From Tubiluchus corallicola (lineage: Eukaryota; Priapulida; Priapulimorpha; Priapulimorphida; Tubiluchidae), in contig JAQGDQ010000430.1 in NCBI GenBank assembly GCA_030141605.1, positions 1 to 27,500 on the forward strand: DNA of 27,500 bases. The letters are read 5' to 3'. The stretch's first letter is position 1. Each line of letters starts with the position of its first letter. Positions 19,773-27,500 of this stretch are shown in pieces. A model generated the notes under the pieces. It had not been told where the DNA came from and searched no databases. It was given only the letters and a program-made list of their open reading frames with translations. The position numbers were made by a program, and so were the translations under genes.

Positions 19773-20392
19773 GTATACTTGTCGCAATTTTGGCATCCTA
19801 TTCATTCCCAGTTCTTGTGCTAAATCCTGTACATTTTAACAACAGTGGGACTAAGCCGAAGTAAGGAGAATAATCAGTCTGTTTAACAGACTCAACAATG
19901 TACTATGAACAAAACTAATAAGTACTTGCTCTATATTATGGCATCACAAGGTTAAAATGATGGAGCATTAATTTTATACAAGTACTGAAATGTATAGAAT
20001 CTCGAATCATCCAGTGAACAGTCTTTACTTAGCCTCCTCAATTCCCAATTGAGCAGTACAATAGCAGACTTTACAGATGCCAATCTATTTACGCCCTAAA
20101 CAAACATGCCAATTGTACAAAAAAACTATACATCATTATTCGCCAGGTATATACTTTAACCTGTCAGGTAAACTGAACTACAGTGAAAAGATGTCAAAGC
20201 AAATAGGCTAAGTATATTGATGCGATACTATTGCAGCTAATATAGTTTATGTTGCAAAGACAGAAATAAACATGTATTCGTCAAGCTGTCACGCTTTTTA
20301 CACTGAGAAAAATAACATGCGAAGCTCAATGTTGTTGCACTCGCTGCTCTCGACGTTGCTGCAAGATCAGAAATAAACCAGGATGCAAAAAC
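19773..20392. other. Spacer between the IR copy and the IR gene
   Basis: AT-rich with no coding sequence. GTCTGTTTAACAGAC near 19877 is a small palindrome. It may hold an upstream exon or promoter of the IR gene, but none was recognised. Confidence 0.35.
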
Positions 20393-20409
20393 TATTATGA
20401 TTATTTTAC

Positions 20410-20411
20410 AG
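20410..20411 (+). promoter_or_regulatory. Candidate splice acceptor upstream of the IR coding exon
   Basis: GATTATTTTACAG|CTGG is conserved in both the IR gene and its truncated copy (AG at 19411-19412). In the full gene an in-frame TAA follows in all readings before the ATG at 20499, so a 5' UTR exon boundary is more likely than a coding one. Confidence 0.35.
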
Positions 20412-20498
20412 CTGGAAATTAGATTAATGTCAGCTATCGTCCAGTTTTGTGTTTCATTTGCTTTAAAGTAAAATTGTAACTTTCTTGGTTATTAAAAC

Positions 20499-22238
20499 AT
20501 GTGCAGCCATTACCTGAACCAACTTTTTATATTGATCTTACTAATGAATGTTAAGACAAGTGTGTGTAAGTGTGCCACAATCGCTGGAACTGCTAATAAA
20601 ATTTTCAAAATGGTTGCTAATAATAACATGACTTTTGCTCTACATGACGAACATGACCAGCACTTGTATTCTCTCAGTGGTACAAAACTCCGAATAGCTT
20701 CATGGCGAGGTACCGACGCTGAGCCACTCATTAAAGAGATGCTTTCACTGCTAAGCAATTTTCTCAATTTTACTTATACAAGAAACTTTTTCGAGGAACC
20801 ACCAGAAGAGATCCTGGGCAGTGGAGAGATAGATTTGCTGGCTGATATTGTCACTGTCGTGAGAGAGAGAATGGACTACATGACTGTCCTGGAACCCTTT
20901 GTTTATTCCTCTCAAGTTTTTGTCATTCCAAGAATTAATTATCAAGGTCTAAATCTGATGGAACCCTTCAGCAGAGCTATATGGTTGCTTCTGGCAGTCT
21001 ACAGTGCAATAGTAGCACTGACTTTGTGTGTCCTCGGCAACCATGAAAATAGACCATTTGGAGCTGAACAAACAAACGAAAGAAACAAACAAGGTGTGTT
21101 AGATTATGCTCGACAGACTTTCGCTTCATTTCTTCTACAAGGGTGGACGTATCAACCTCAAACAGTATCGTCGAAAATGATCGTCGCACCTTGGTGGTTT
21201 TTTGCAATTATTGTGACAGCAACTTACACTGGAATATTAGTAAGCACACTGTTCGTCAGTAACCAGGCATATCCGTTCCACTCCTTAGAGGAGTTAATTG
21301 AGAGTAATTTCGTGCCGGTGACTAAAGGAAACTTTGTCAACACTTTGATAATGAAAAATAGCCCACCTGATTCGCATTATGGAAAGTTATGGAAGAAAAT
21401 GGAATTAGATAACAGAGTACCAGCTGATTCGAATGACATGGCCCTAGAAATGACAACGAGTGGAAAATATACTTTCTTTGTTCCAGATCTTGACGTAAAC
21501 TTGATGATAGTGGACCACTACAAAGTGCACGGAAAATGCAGATTTTCATTTGCCCCCATCCCTAAGCCCATTAAGCTTAAGAATTCATTTGCTGTACCCA
21601 AAGGAAGTAAATATGAAGAAGCTTTGAATAGCGGAATAAGGACATTGATGGAGACAGGTTAGGTAGGCAGATTGCTGAAGGCGTTGTTAGAACCAATAGA
21701 ACCCTGTACTCCTGCTCAAAGTGTCGAAGCAACTGCTATAACCGTTAATCAGCTTAGTGTTGTACTCTGGGTTCTGGTGGCTGGAACAGCAATTGGAATT
21801 GTCATGTTCATCACTGAACAAATCTCAGCTAGGCACAAAATAAAAAGAAACGGTTACTTGGTCAATAAACAGGAACCAGACACATTTAACCACTTAACAT
21901 TACGCGACATCACCCACACTACATCCGCCACACCGTCCATACCATGTCACATCCACCACACCACCCATACCATGTCACATCCATCACACCATGTCACATC
22001 CGCCACACCAGTGTCACCACCCACACCATGTCACATACACCACACCAGTGTCACCACCCACGCCATGTCACTTACACCACACCAGTGTCACTACCCCCAC
22101 CACACTACACCACCCACACCATGCCACATCCACCGCACCCACACAACGGCCCCGTTGATAAATGTTGCTGCTGATGATGATGATGGCAACGATGACGATA
22201 ATGACAACAGCAGCAACAACAAAAAATCAGCCTGGTGA
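20499..22238 (+). CDS. Ionotropic receptor (IR/iGluR family), interrupted by one in-frame TAG
   Basis: A 580-codon reading frame with a single internal stop, TAG at 21660-21662 (codon 388). Residues 1-24 form a signal peptide (LFILILLMNVKTSVC). There is no amino-terminal domain, which fits IRs. S1 runs from GTKLRIASW (61-69) to about FVIPR (145), with the motif VVRERMDY at 120-127. M1 is about 158-179; a pore loop follows at about 206-222 (TFASFLLQGW); M3 at 228-253 (FFAIIVTATYTGILVSTLF). S2 starts HSLEELIESN and holds the TAG right after RTLMETG. Beyond the stop the frame still encodes the end of S2 (LLKALLEPIEPC) and M4 (LSVVLWVLVAGTAIGIVMFI), then a tail swollen by a minisatellite. All domains are therefore present. 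It is either a recent pseudogene, a null allele, or a gene using stop readthrough. The ligand is unknown. Confidence 0.8.
21660..21662 (+). other. In-frame premature stop (TAG) in S2 of the IR gene
   Basis: GGT TAG GTA GGC: the codon frame is unchanged on both sides and channel segment M4 follows. Termination here would delete the last part of S2 and M4. Confidence 0.9.
21908..22142 (+). repeat. CA-rich minisatellite in the IR C-terminal tail
   Basis: Repeats of CACACCATGTCACATCCACC and of CACACCAGTGTCACCACCCA type. The clearest pair is a 37-bp unit at about 22013-22086. The unit is not a multiple of three, so the protein frame cycles (PCHIHHT, THTMSH, TPHQCH) without a stop. The tail ends in acidic and Asn-rich codons (DDDDGNDDDNDN) and the final TGA at 22236-22238. 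Confidence 0.85.
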
Positions 22239-23470
22239 AACCCTGCTAAAACACTTTGCACATAGTCAAATCTGCGTGAAATTACAAACGCTCAGAGTGA
22301 CATCTATTTATTAGCCGTCATAACAGATGCTGCACATGCACTAAGCTCCTACAATAACTACGCTTTTATTACAGGTTTTTACTTCAGACTAAACTAATGA
22401 AGAAGAATTACTAAAAGCCGTGACTGTGCACTTTTTACCAAACAATCAAGCACATGACCTTGGCTGTCCGTGAATGTCTGGTGGGAAGTTGTTAGCCAGC
22501 TAGACAAAGCACAACTTTTTGTCTAGTCACCTGTCTAAACAAGTTACATAATAGTGTTCTTGGTTTACTATTTCCGTTTAACACTTTGAGCCTGACAGAT
22601 TATGATTAATGAGCGTTCAAATATACCCGCCAGATACCCGGGATGAATTATAACACGTAAATATTTTTAAGCAAAATATAACATCAAAAAGTAAGAGTCA
22701 AAACTTTAAATAAACATGACAGTTGTTTAATTTCACAGCAATCTGAATCATACTTCCTTCGGGATAGCGGGATATTCCTTGTGCGTTATGAAACAGGATG
22801 TGATGACAGTTGACGAAACATTTGAGTCAACAACTGACGCTGATACCAACTTTACCAGAGTCATTTTTGTCTTTTGCTAATGATACTGCTACATTATGTC
22901 CCGATATCGCAAGGGAAATAAATTTTTGTATATGTTTAGAACATATATGAATGTAGAGTGTTGTTTGTGATTTATGGCATCTTGAAAGTGATCATGTGTA
23001 AAAGTTATTATGTGTAAATTGTAAAATAACGTTGCAAAAACCCACAAAACTTAAATTCAAACGGATATAAAAATATTTAATTATTTATTTAGCGAATGAG
23101 TAACAATTATTTGCTCGGAATTGTTTTCGTGTTGTTAATAAATAAAACAGTTTTACACTGATACCAGCTTTGATGGTTTTGTTTGTTTGTTTGTTTACAA
23201 ACATCCGGTAACAATGTTACATCGGATAGTCTCCTTAACTCGTTCAATAGTCATGGATCCAAGCCAGCGAGGTTTCATTACTGCATCTGTATAGCTGTTA
23301 CCGTGACATTAGTTTGTTATTGCCTATTTTATGTGCATTAATGAGAGAAAACGAAAAGAAAATGGCAGTTCAAGTACGAGGATTACCTACGGTTTTACTG
23401 TATATCAAATGACATCTTGAAAATCACTTTTTTGAACTAAAGCCATAAAGCCACGTTCACATTTGGAAAA
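22239..23470. other. IR 3' flank and upstream region of the synaptotagmin-like gene
   Basis: AATAAA hexamers at 22709-22714 and 22917-22922 are candidate poly(A) signals for the IR gene. TTAACACTTTGAGCCTGAC near 22577 vaguely recalls a piggyBac-type end but has no partner. GTTT repeats near 23180 precede the next gene. No further gene was seen. Confidence 0.35.
22709..22714 (+). promoter_or_regulatory. Candidate poly(A) signal of the IR gene
   Basis: The first canonical AATAAA after the final IR stop, about 470 bp downstream. Confidence 0.35.
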
Positions 23471-23649
23471 ATGATGGACAGCAAAGTTATAACTATTCTT
23501 ATAACTCTAGCAGGCGTTTTTCTGGGTATAATGTTTTTCCTGGCTATAATTTTGTGCATTCGATATAAGTGGCTAAAGAACTCTATAAAGGATTTGATGC
23601 ACGGATTAAATCAACTACCAAAGAATACTGAAGTTGAAACTCACGCCAC
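23471..23649 (+). CDS. Synaptotagmin-like gene, exon 1 (membrane anchor)
   Basis: Starts ATGATGG and encodes a very short extracytoplasmic N-terminus (MMDSKV), one transmembrane helix (residues about 7-30, ITILITLAGVFLGIMFFLAI), a juxtamembrane Cys, and a basic cytoplasmic start (RYKWLKNSIK). It ends at ...ETHA plus two bases of the next codon, directly before a strong GTAAGT donor (23650). The two leftover bases AC join the first base G of exon 2 to give Thr, so the frame continues. Short N-terminus, single helix, juxtamembrane Cys and linker is the synaptotagmin layout. Intron 1 is 1,782 bp. Confidence 0.65.
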
Positions 23650-23794
23650 GTAAGTTGCTTTAAATTAGTTGTATACTAACTGAATTTTAATATAACTACA
23701 GTAGTTCGAATGCGCTTCACGTGTTACAATATGCAGTGGATTTCAAAATCCCAGGATAAATTCCTTCCTTCGTGGTCGTTGGAAGGAATTATGA

Positions 23795-23887
23795 GTTACT
23801 GTAATTCAGGTTAACTATTTTACCTCAGGTACAACTAACATAATGCATTGTTTTTTAAAGTAAAAACATCTCTCCATAATTAAGATG
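23795..23887 (+). repeat. Copy of the exon 3/intron 3 boundary of the synaptotagmin-like gene
   Basis: 93 bp that match 27408-27500 with roughly seven mismatches in direct orientation. The first 15 bases or so (GTTACTGTAATTCAG) are the end of exon 3 (VTVIQ); the rest is the start of intron 3. It lies about 145 bp into intron 1. The match may extend beyond the right edge of the window. Confidence 0.85.
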
Positions 23888-25431
23888 TGTATACTCATAG
23901 GTGTAGCACTCGCCACCCTCTAAAATACACCTAGCCCTAAATGCAGAACAAAGAGATTCAAGAAAAGTTTTATCTCATATGGTTCATTTAATTTTGAAAC
24001 ATAAGTTTTAAAGTGATTTTATTTAGTTCATGTTTATTGTAACAGTGTGACAGTGCTTGTCGCTGTGTGTTCTAATTGCTTAATCTTTCAAATTTTTAGA
24101 TTTTGTAATTTTAGATTGTGCTGTAATTCAACCTTTTGATGATAACTAAACTTAAGCTTGTACTTGTACTTGTAATTTTACTTGTGTTTGCTCATTGTGC
24201 TTGTACTTGTACTTAATTCCTCGTGGAATTAGAATTAGAATACTTGATTTTGCCTAAAATACTACAGAAAGCCTAAAATATACAAATGATACAACGAGCA
24301 AGAGAGACAGAGGTGGCGAAAGACCGAAATGTCGTCTAGTCTATCACCCCCGAATTAAATGATAACATAGATAAACTTGCACTGTGAGCTATATATGAAA
24401 CATTAGATATGATCAATGATAACTTTCATAGCATGAAGCATATGAAAAATACTGATTGCTAATATTGACATTTAATATTGAAATCTCCATCTATTTTGAA
24501 TTGTCACGGGTAACACTATACTGTTCTGGACCTCTACACTTTACAAAGGTAACTTTTGAACAATTTGCGTCTCTTCAGCACCCAAATGACTATTTTTGTT
24601 AATCAACAAAATTTCGTGCTTTTTATTTATTGTATAATATTATTTTTGTTCGTGTCAAGATAAAGTATACTAAATTAATTTGTGACATTAAATTTCTTTT
24701 TAATGGAAGAAAGAAATCCTTATTTCAATGGATTATAAAACTAGTATCTAATTTAGTGATACTCGTATATGTTGCTCGGACACACAAAGCTGTTTATTAA
24801 GTGTCATCAAGTGAAAACTTAAATACAGGATAATAAAACAGCACAAAACTTCAATTTTATAACGCACGCAAAGAAATCAACTTGTAGAAATTACACGGTT
24901 TGCAGAGTGCAACGGGAATTCCTCTCCTGGTAAAATTCCTCCCTTGTATTTGGAATTGTTTCATGAAAGTCAAGTTTCTTCCATTTGGGAGTCGTTACGA
25001 AGTTATAATCAAGGTTACGTATAGGCGTGTGCATAAATTAAAAATGCTGCAGCTCATAATGTCTTCTACAACTTATGGCATCAAATCGTTTATGCGTATA
25101 CTAATTAATATTGAATAGATTTGTAGGTATTATACCTTTACCTAAGTAATGAGTAGTGTCATTCTGCCTCACTTTAATACTGTATCATTATAATAATGCT
25201 AATTATTGTAAGACTCGGGAATCCAAACGTAAAGGCGTGTGAATTAATTAAGAAAACACGGGACTTAAAAGTTCCTAAGGGGCAAAATAGCTTTATAAAA
25301 AAATAATTTTTCAGGTCTGTTTAATTACAAAATATTTGCTGTGTATTAACGCGTTTGCATGAATACCATCATTTAGCCTATTCGTGTTACTAATCCTATC
25401 CGATGTGTTTAACAAAAATACGCAATTGCAG
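23888..25431. other. Remainder of intron 1 of the synaptotagmin-like gene
   Basis: AT-rich. It contains a small CTTGTA-type repeat (24155-24215) and otherwise no recognised feature. The last bases form the acceptor ACGCAATTGCAG. Confidence 0.5.
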
Positions 25432-25623
25432 GAAAAAGTCACCAGTCAAAGAATTCTCTGAGACGCGCACTTCCGGTTTAACTCCCAGCCTCTCCATGAG
25501 CAACATACCAGCATTTGCCTTACCGCCCACATTTGTTCAACCTTCACAAGCGACAGGGGGCGCTGAAATTGACTCACCTGCCGAATCTGCCACACTGGGA
25601 CAACTGAAGCTATCGATGTACAG
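25432..25623 (+). CDS. Synaptotagmin-like gene, exon 2 (cytoplasmic linker)
   Basis: Bounded by acceptor CGCAATTGCAG (ends 25431) and donor TACAG|GTAGAA (25624). It encodes KKSPVKEFSETRTSGLTPSL, a Pro/Ser-rich segment (PAFALPPTFVQPSQ), and LGQLKLSMY. It takes one base to finish the Thr codon from exon 1 and leaves AG for the first codon of exon 3 (AGA, Arg). All three exons are therefore phase-compatible. The composition suits the flexible linker between membrane anchor and C2A. A hAT fragment begins only about 20 bp after the donor. Confidence 0.65.
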
Positions 25624-25639
25624 GTAGAAAAACTTAATT

Positions 25640-26084
25640 TTGCACAGTTCTGTAGCTATGGCTTCAATCTTCGATCATCTGAACAAGCTAAACATCAGTC
25701 AGCAAGGCAAAGGTGGGGATATTTTTACAAGTATAGGGAAAATAAATGCATTTAAAGTGAAGGTGAAAAAATGGAAAAGCAATGTAGAACAGAGGTGCTT
25801 TTCTGATTTTGAATTATTTGACTCATTTGTATATGGAGACTCATCTTGTGTATTTTTTAGTTTGAGATGAGGTGTGTAAATATATGGATGAATATGTAAA
25901 AGTTAAAAAAAATAGGAGAAACTGCTTTTTTCTGTTTACATAGCCATAGAATGAGATATGAAACATAGATTTTAAATATTAAAAACGTGAGATTTTTAAT
26001 GAGACTTTTTCGGGGTGGGGGTGGACAGCTTCTACTTAATCACCACTAGGGGTGGACGACATTAAAAAAGGTTGAAGACTACTG
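25640..26084 (+). mobile_element. hAT transposon 3' fragment (ZBED/Charlie-like transposase piece plus terminal repeat)
   Basis: From 25658 a frame reads MASIFDHLNKLNISQQGKGG and KINAFKVKVKKWKSNVEQ. This matches the conserved stretch of ZBED5/GTF2IRD2-type hAT transposases, where D-I-F-x-H-L-N-x-L-N precedes a K-I-x-A-F-K-x-K segment. The frame then degenerates and ends at 25870. At 26070-26084 lies GGTTGAAGACTACTG, the complement of the hAT-type terminus CAG-x-x-GTCTTCAACC. The 5' end, BED finger and catalytic region are missing, so the element is dead. No matching 8-bp target duplication was found. It lies in intron 2 of the synaptotagmin-like gene. Confidence 0.7.
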
Positions 26085-26279
26085 AGCTAGATGATGTCCC
26101 ACTAGCCACTTACACTAAACAGTTCCACGTTTAGTTGACTAGTCCCCAATATACGTTGTTGTCAAATGTTTGTGGCTAGGAGTTTTAAAATTCTTTGCAA
26201 AAACGACGCAATTTTTTTTTCAACTTCTAAATATGCCACAACACGCAACGAATTTTTTATCATTTTAGTAAAGAGGACC

Positions 26280-26551
26280 TGTTGAACTAGATTATGATAG
26301 ATAATTATGTTAATGAATGCTGGCATGAAGCCAGTTAAGGAGTGGTGCCACGTGAGCAAGTGATTCAGAACCGAAGCGTAGGCGTCGAAGCTCGGCGTAC
26401 GATATATAAGCCTTGTGATGCGCCCAGCTCAGGGAATGAGTCTGGGAGCTGAAGGACAGCAAGCGAGATCAGGGGCTTGGCATCACTATCTGTTATATCT
26501 ATTGTGTTTGATGTGCAATAAACGTGTAGTTTTACAATCTGACTCTTCATA
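26280..26551 (+). mobile_element. LTR-like segment with TATA box and poly(A) signal
   Basis: A GC-richer block starting near TGTTGAAC. It has a TATA box (GATATATAAGCC near 26400), a GC-rich leader with CAGCTCAGGG and GGGAGCTGAAG (a partial hairpin), and AATAAA near 26518 before TTCA. TATA plus poly(A) signal within about 120 bp is the U3-R-U5 pattern of retrotransposon LTRs. Start and end are tentative because no target duplication was found. A small promoter within intron 2 is the other reading. Confidence 0.35.
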
Positions 26552-27295
26552 GTTTGCCATCCCTAAAACACCAATAATCAGCTATGCACAACTAATACAA
26601 CGAATTATTTTACTATTTTTAATGTGGTATTATTAAAAAAATGATTTGTGATTTTGACTTTTTTCCCTATTGCTGTGCATAAAAGCTGCTTTTAAGATAT
26701 CCTGATGAAAAGACCTCATGCAAAACAAGAGACATGTAGAAATTCTCAGTTTGTCAGTCAGAATAGTTCGGAGTTAAGCCTAACGCAATGCAGTGCGGAG
26801 GTAGTGTACACAAAAATGTGCCAAATTAGCATATGCATTGCATCATTTTGAGACTTATATTAAGAGCCGTTTTGTCTATTCACAGTTTCACATCAAGTTT
26901 CACATTCATATTAAATCTCAAAGTGTTGCAATGCGTGAGTTATCTGAAGATACCACGAGTTTTCTTGTCTGAGAAGTTTTACAATACAAGAGTGACAGGA
27001 GGCGAAAGTCCTTTCATATTTATTTTTCTTAAATTGTGGGATTTTTATTCATTGTCGCTGTTCTTATCAGTAAGAATTAATTTGTGTCGTGTGTGCCGTT
27101 CTGTCTAACATTAGCAGCACATATGAAACGTTTGTAGATTTTTTCCACTTTTAGTTTATTACCCACAAGAACAGTAAATGGGAATTATCTTACAAATTGG
27201 TGCTGCTGTTAAGTTCTGAACATTCAGAGCAGTACGTCGCTCTGAATGACATTGTCCTCCCTGCTGCAGTTTGAACTTTCACTGTAAATTTTCAG
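26552..27295. other. Remainder of intron 2 of the synaptotagmin-like gene
   Basis: AT-rich with no recognised gene. A 91-codon frame at 26833-27108 shows no domain and is treated as chance. It ends in the acceptor GTAAATTTTCAG (27295). Confidence 0.5.
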
Positions 27296-27422
27296 AGATG
27301 ACACGTCTGCCATGTATAGCGGTACTCTTGAATCTAAGATGAGTGAAGGATCATCTGGATGCATTTGGTTTACACTTGAGCATCTGGCTAAGAAGGATGA
27401 GTTATGCGTTACTGTAATTCAG
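27296..27422 (+). CDS. Synaptotagmin-like gene, exon 3 (start of a C2 domain, gene continues off the edge)
   Basis: Acceptor ATTTTCAG ends at 27295. The exon encodes DDTSAMYSGTLESKMSEG, then the first strands of a C2 domain: GCIWFTLEHL and ELCVTVIQ. This fits the synaptotagmin pattern G-x-L-x-F-S-L-x-Y followed by L-x-V-x-I-I-Q-A. It finishes in phase 0 at ...VTVIQ before GTCAAC; a break directly after this strand is also where I recall introns in synaptotagmin genes. A stronger donor, TTCAG|GTACAA, lies 20 bp further (27443) and would add VNYFTS. Reading on meets a stop, so splicing is required. The calcium-binding loops lie beyond the window, so calcium dependence cannot be judged. Confidence 0.65.
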
Positions 27423-27500
27423 GTCAACTATTTTACTTCAGGTACAACTAACAAAATGCATTACCTTTTAAAGTAAAACCATCTCTCCATAATTAAGATG
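27408..27500 (+). repeat. Parent copy of the duplicated exon 3/intron 3 boundary
   Basis: Direct-repeat partner of 23795-23887, running to the end of the window. This copy overlaps the real exon end and is therefore the likely source. Confidence 0.85.

Noticed and set aside
22570-22640. piggyBac-like end (TTAA followed by CACTTTGAGCC)
   Set aside because: No second terminus or TTAA partner could be found, and the similarity is only about a dozen bases.
26833-27108. 91-codon frame with hydrophobic stretches
   Set aside because: No domain and no good start context. It sits in intron 2 of the synaptotagmin-like gene.

Overview
This window is nuclear DNA of an invertebrate animal. It is AT-rich, has spliced genes with GTAAGT donors, long simple-sequence tracts and many decayed transposable elements. 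Gene content points to a protostome: an ionotropic-receptor (IR) type chemoreceptor gene, single-exon type II membrane glycosyltransferases and a synaptotagmin-like gene. A 5S rRNA-derived sequence is, from memory, of the general spiralian/invertebrate kind. I cannot name the species.

Layout. 0-1 kb: a hexanucleotide repeat and a likely first coding exon (minus strand) of a type II membrane protein that runs off the left edge. 1.2-3.5 kb: a candidate foldback-type element, with arrays of a 16-bp repeat in opposite orientation at its two ends. 3.7-4.6 kb: a CUB/EGF-like, possibly GPI-anchored protein, followed by a 1.4-kb TAG-type microsatellite. 6.6-7.2 kb: a probable LINE 3' end (minus). 8.8-9.9 kb: an intact GT-A-fold glycosyltransferase. 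10.4-10.8 kb: a pentanucleotide array. 11.4-13.35 kb: a 43-bp tandem satellite with higher-order structure. 14.1-16.1 kb: a decayed glycosyltransferase copy, a LINE endonuclease fragment and an intact PF03407-type (GT77-like) glycosyltransferase. 16.7-17.1 kb: an LTR-like block. 18.4-19.25 kb: a 5S-headed retroposon with a perfect 12-bp target-site duplication, inserted beside a LINE C-terminal remnant. 19.4-22.2 kb: a truncated IR copy followed by a nearly full-length IR gene interrupted by one in-frame TAG. 23.5-27.5 kb: three phase-compatible exons of a synaptotagmin-like gene (incomplete at the right edge), with hAT and LTR-like relics in intron 2 and a duplicated exon/intron boundary in intron 1.

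The genes do not form a pathway. The two glycosyltransferases are probable Golgi type II enzymes, the IR is a ligand-gated channel of the chemosensory type, and the synaptotagmin-like protein is a membrane-trafficking C2 protein. The most striking items are the 5S-derived retroposon with its duplication, the single-stop IR gene (a possible readthrough 'pseudo-pseudogene'), the inverted 16-bp arrays, the 557/772/557-bp higher-order satellite, and the intronic copy of a C2 exon boundary. I found no CRISPR, defence or operon-like system; the novelty here lies in repeats, mobile DNA and gene decay. Everything was read by eye, so family assignments rest on remembered motifs.
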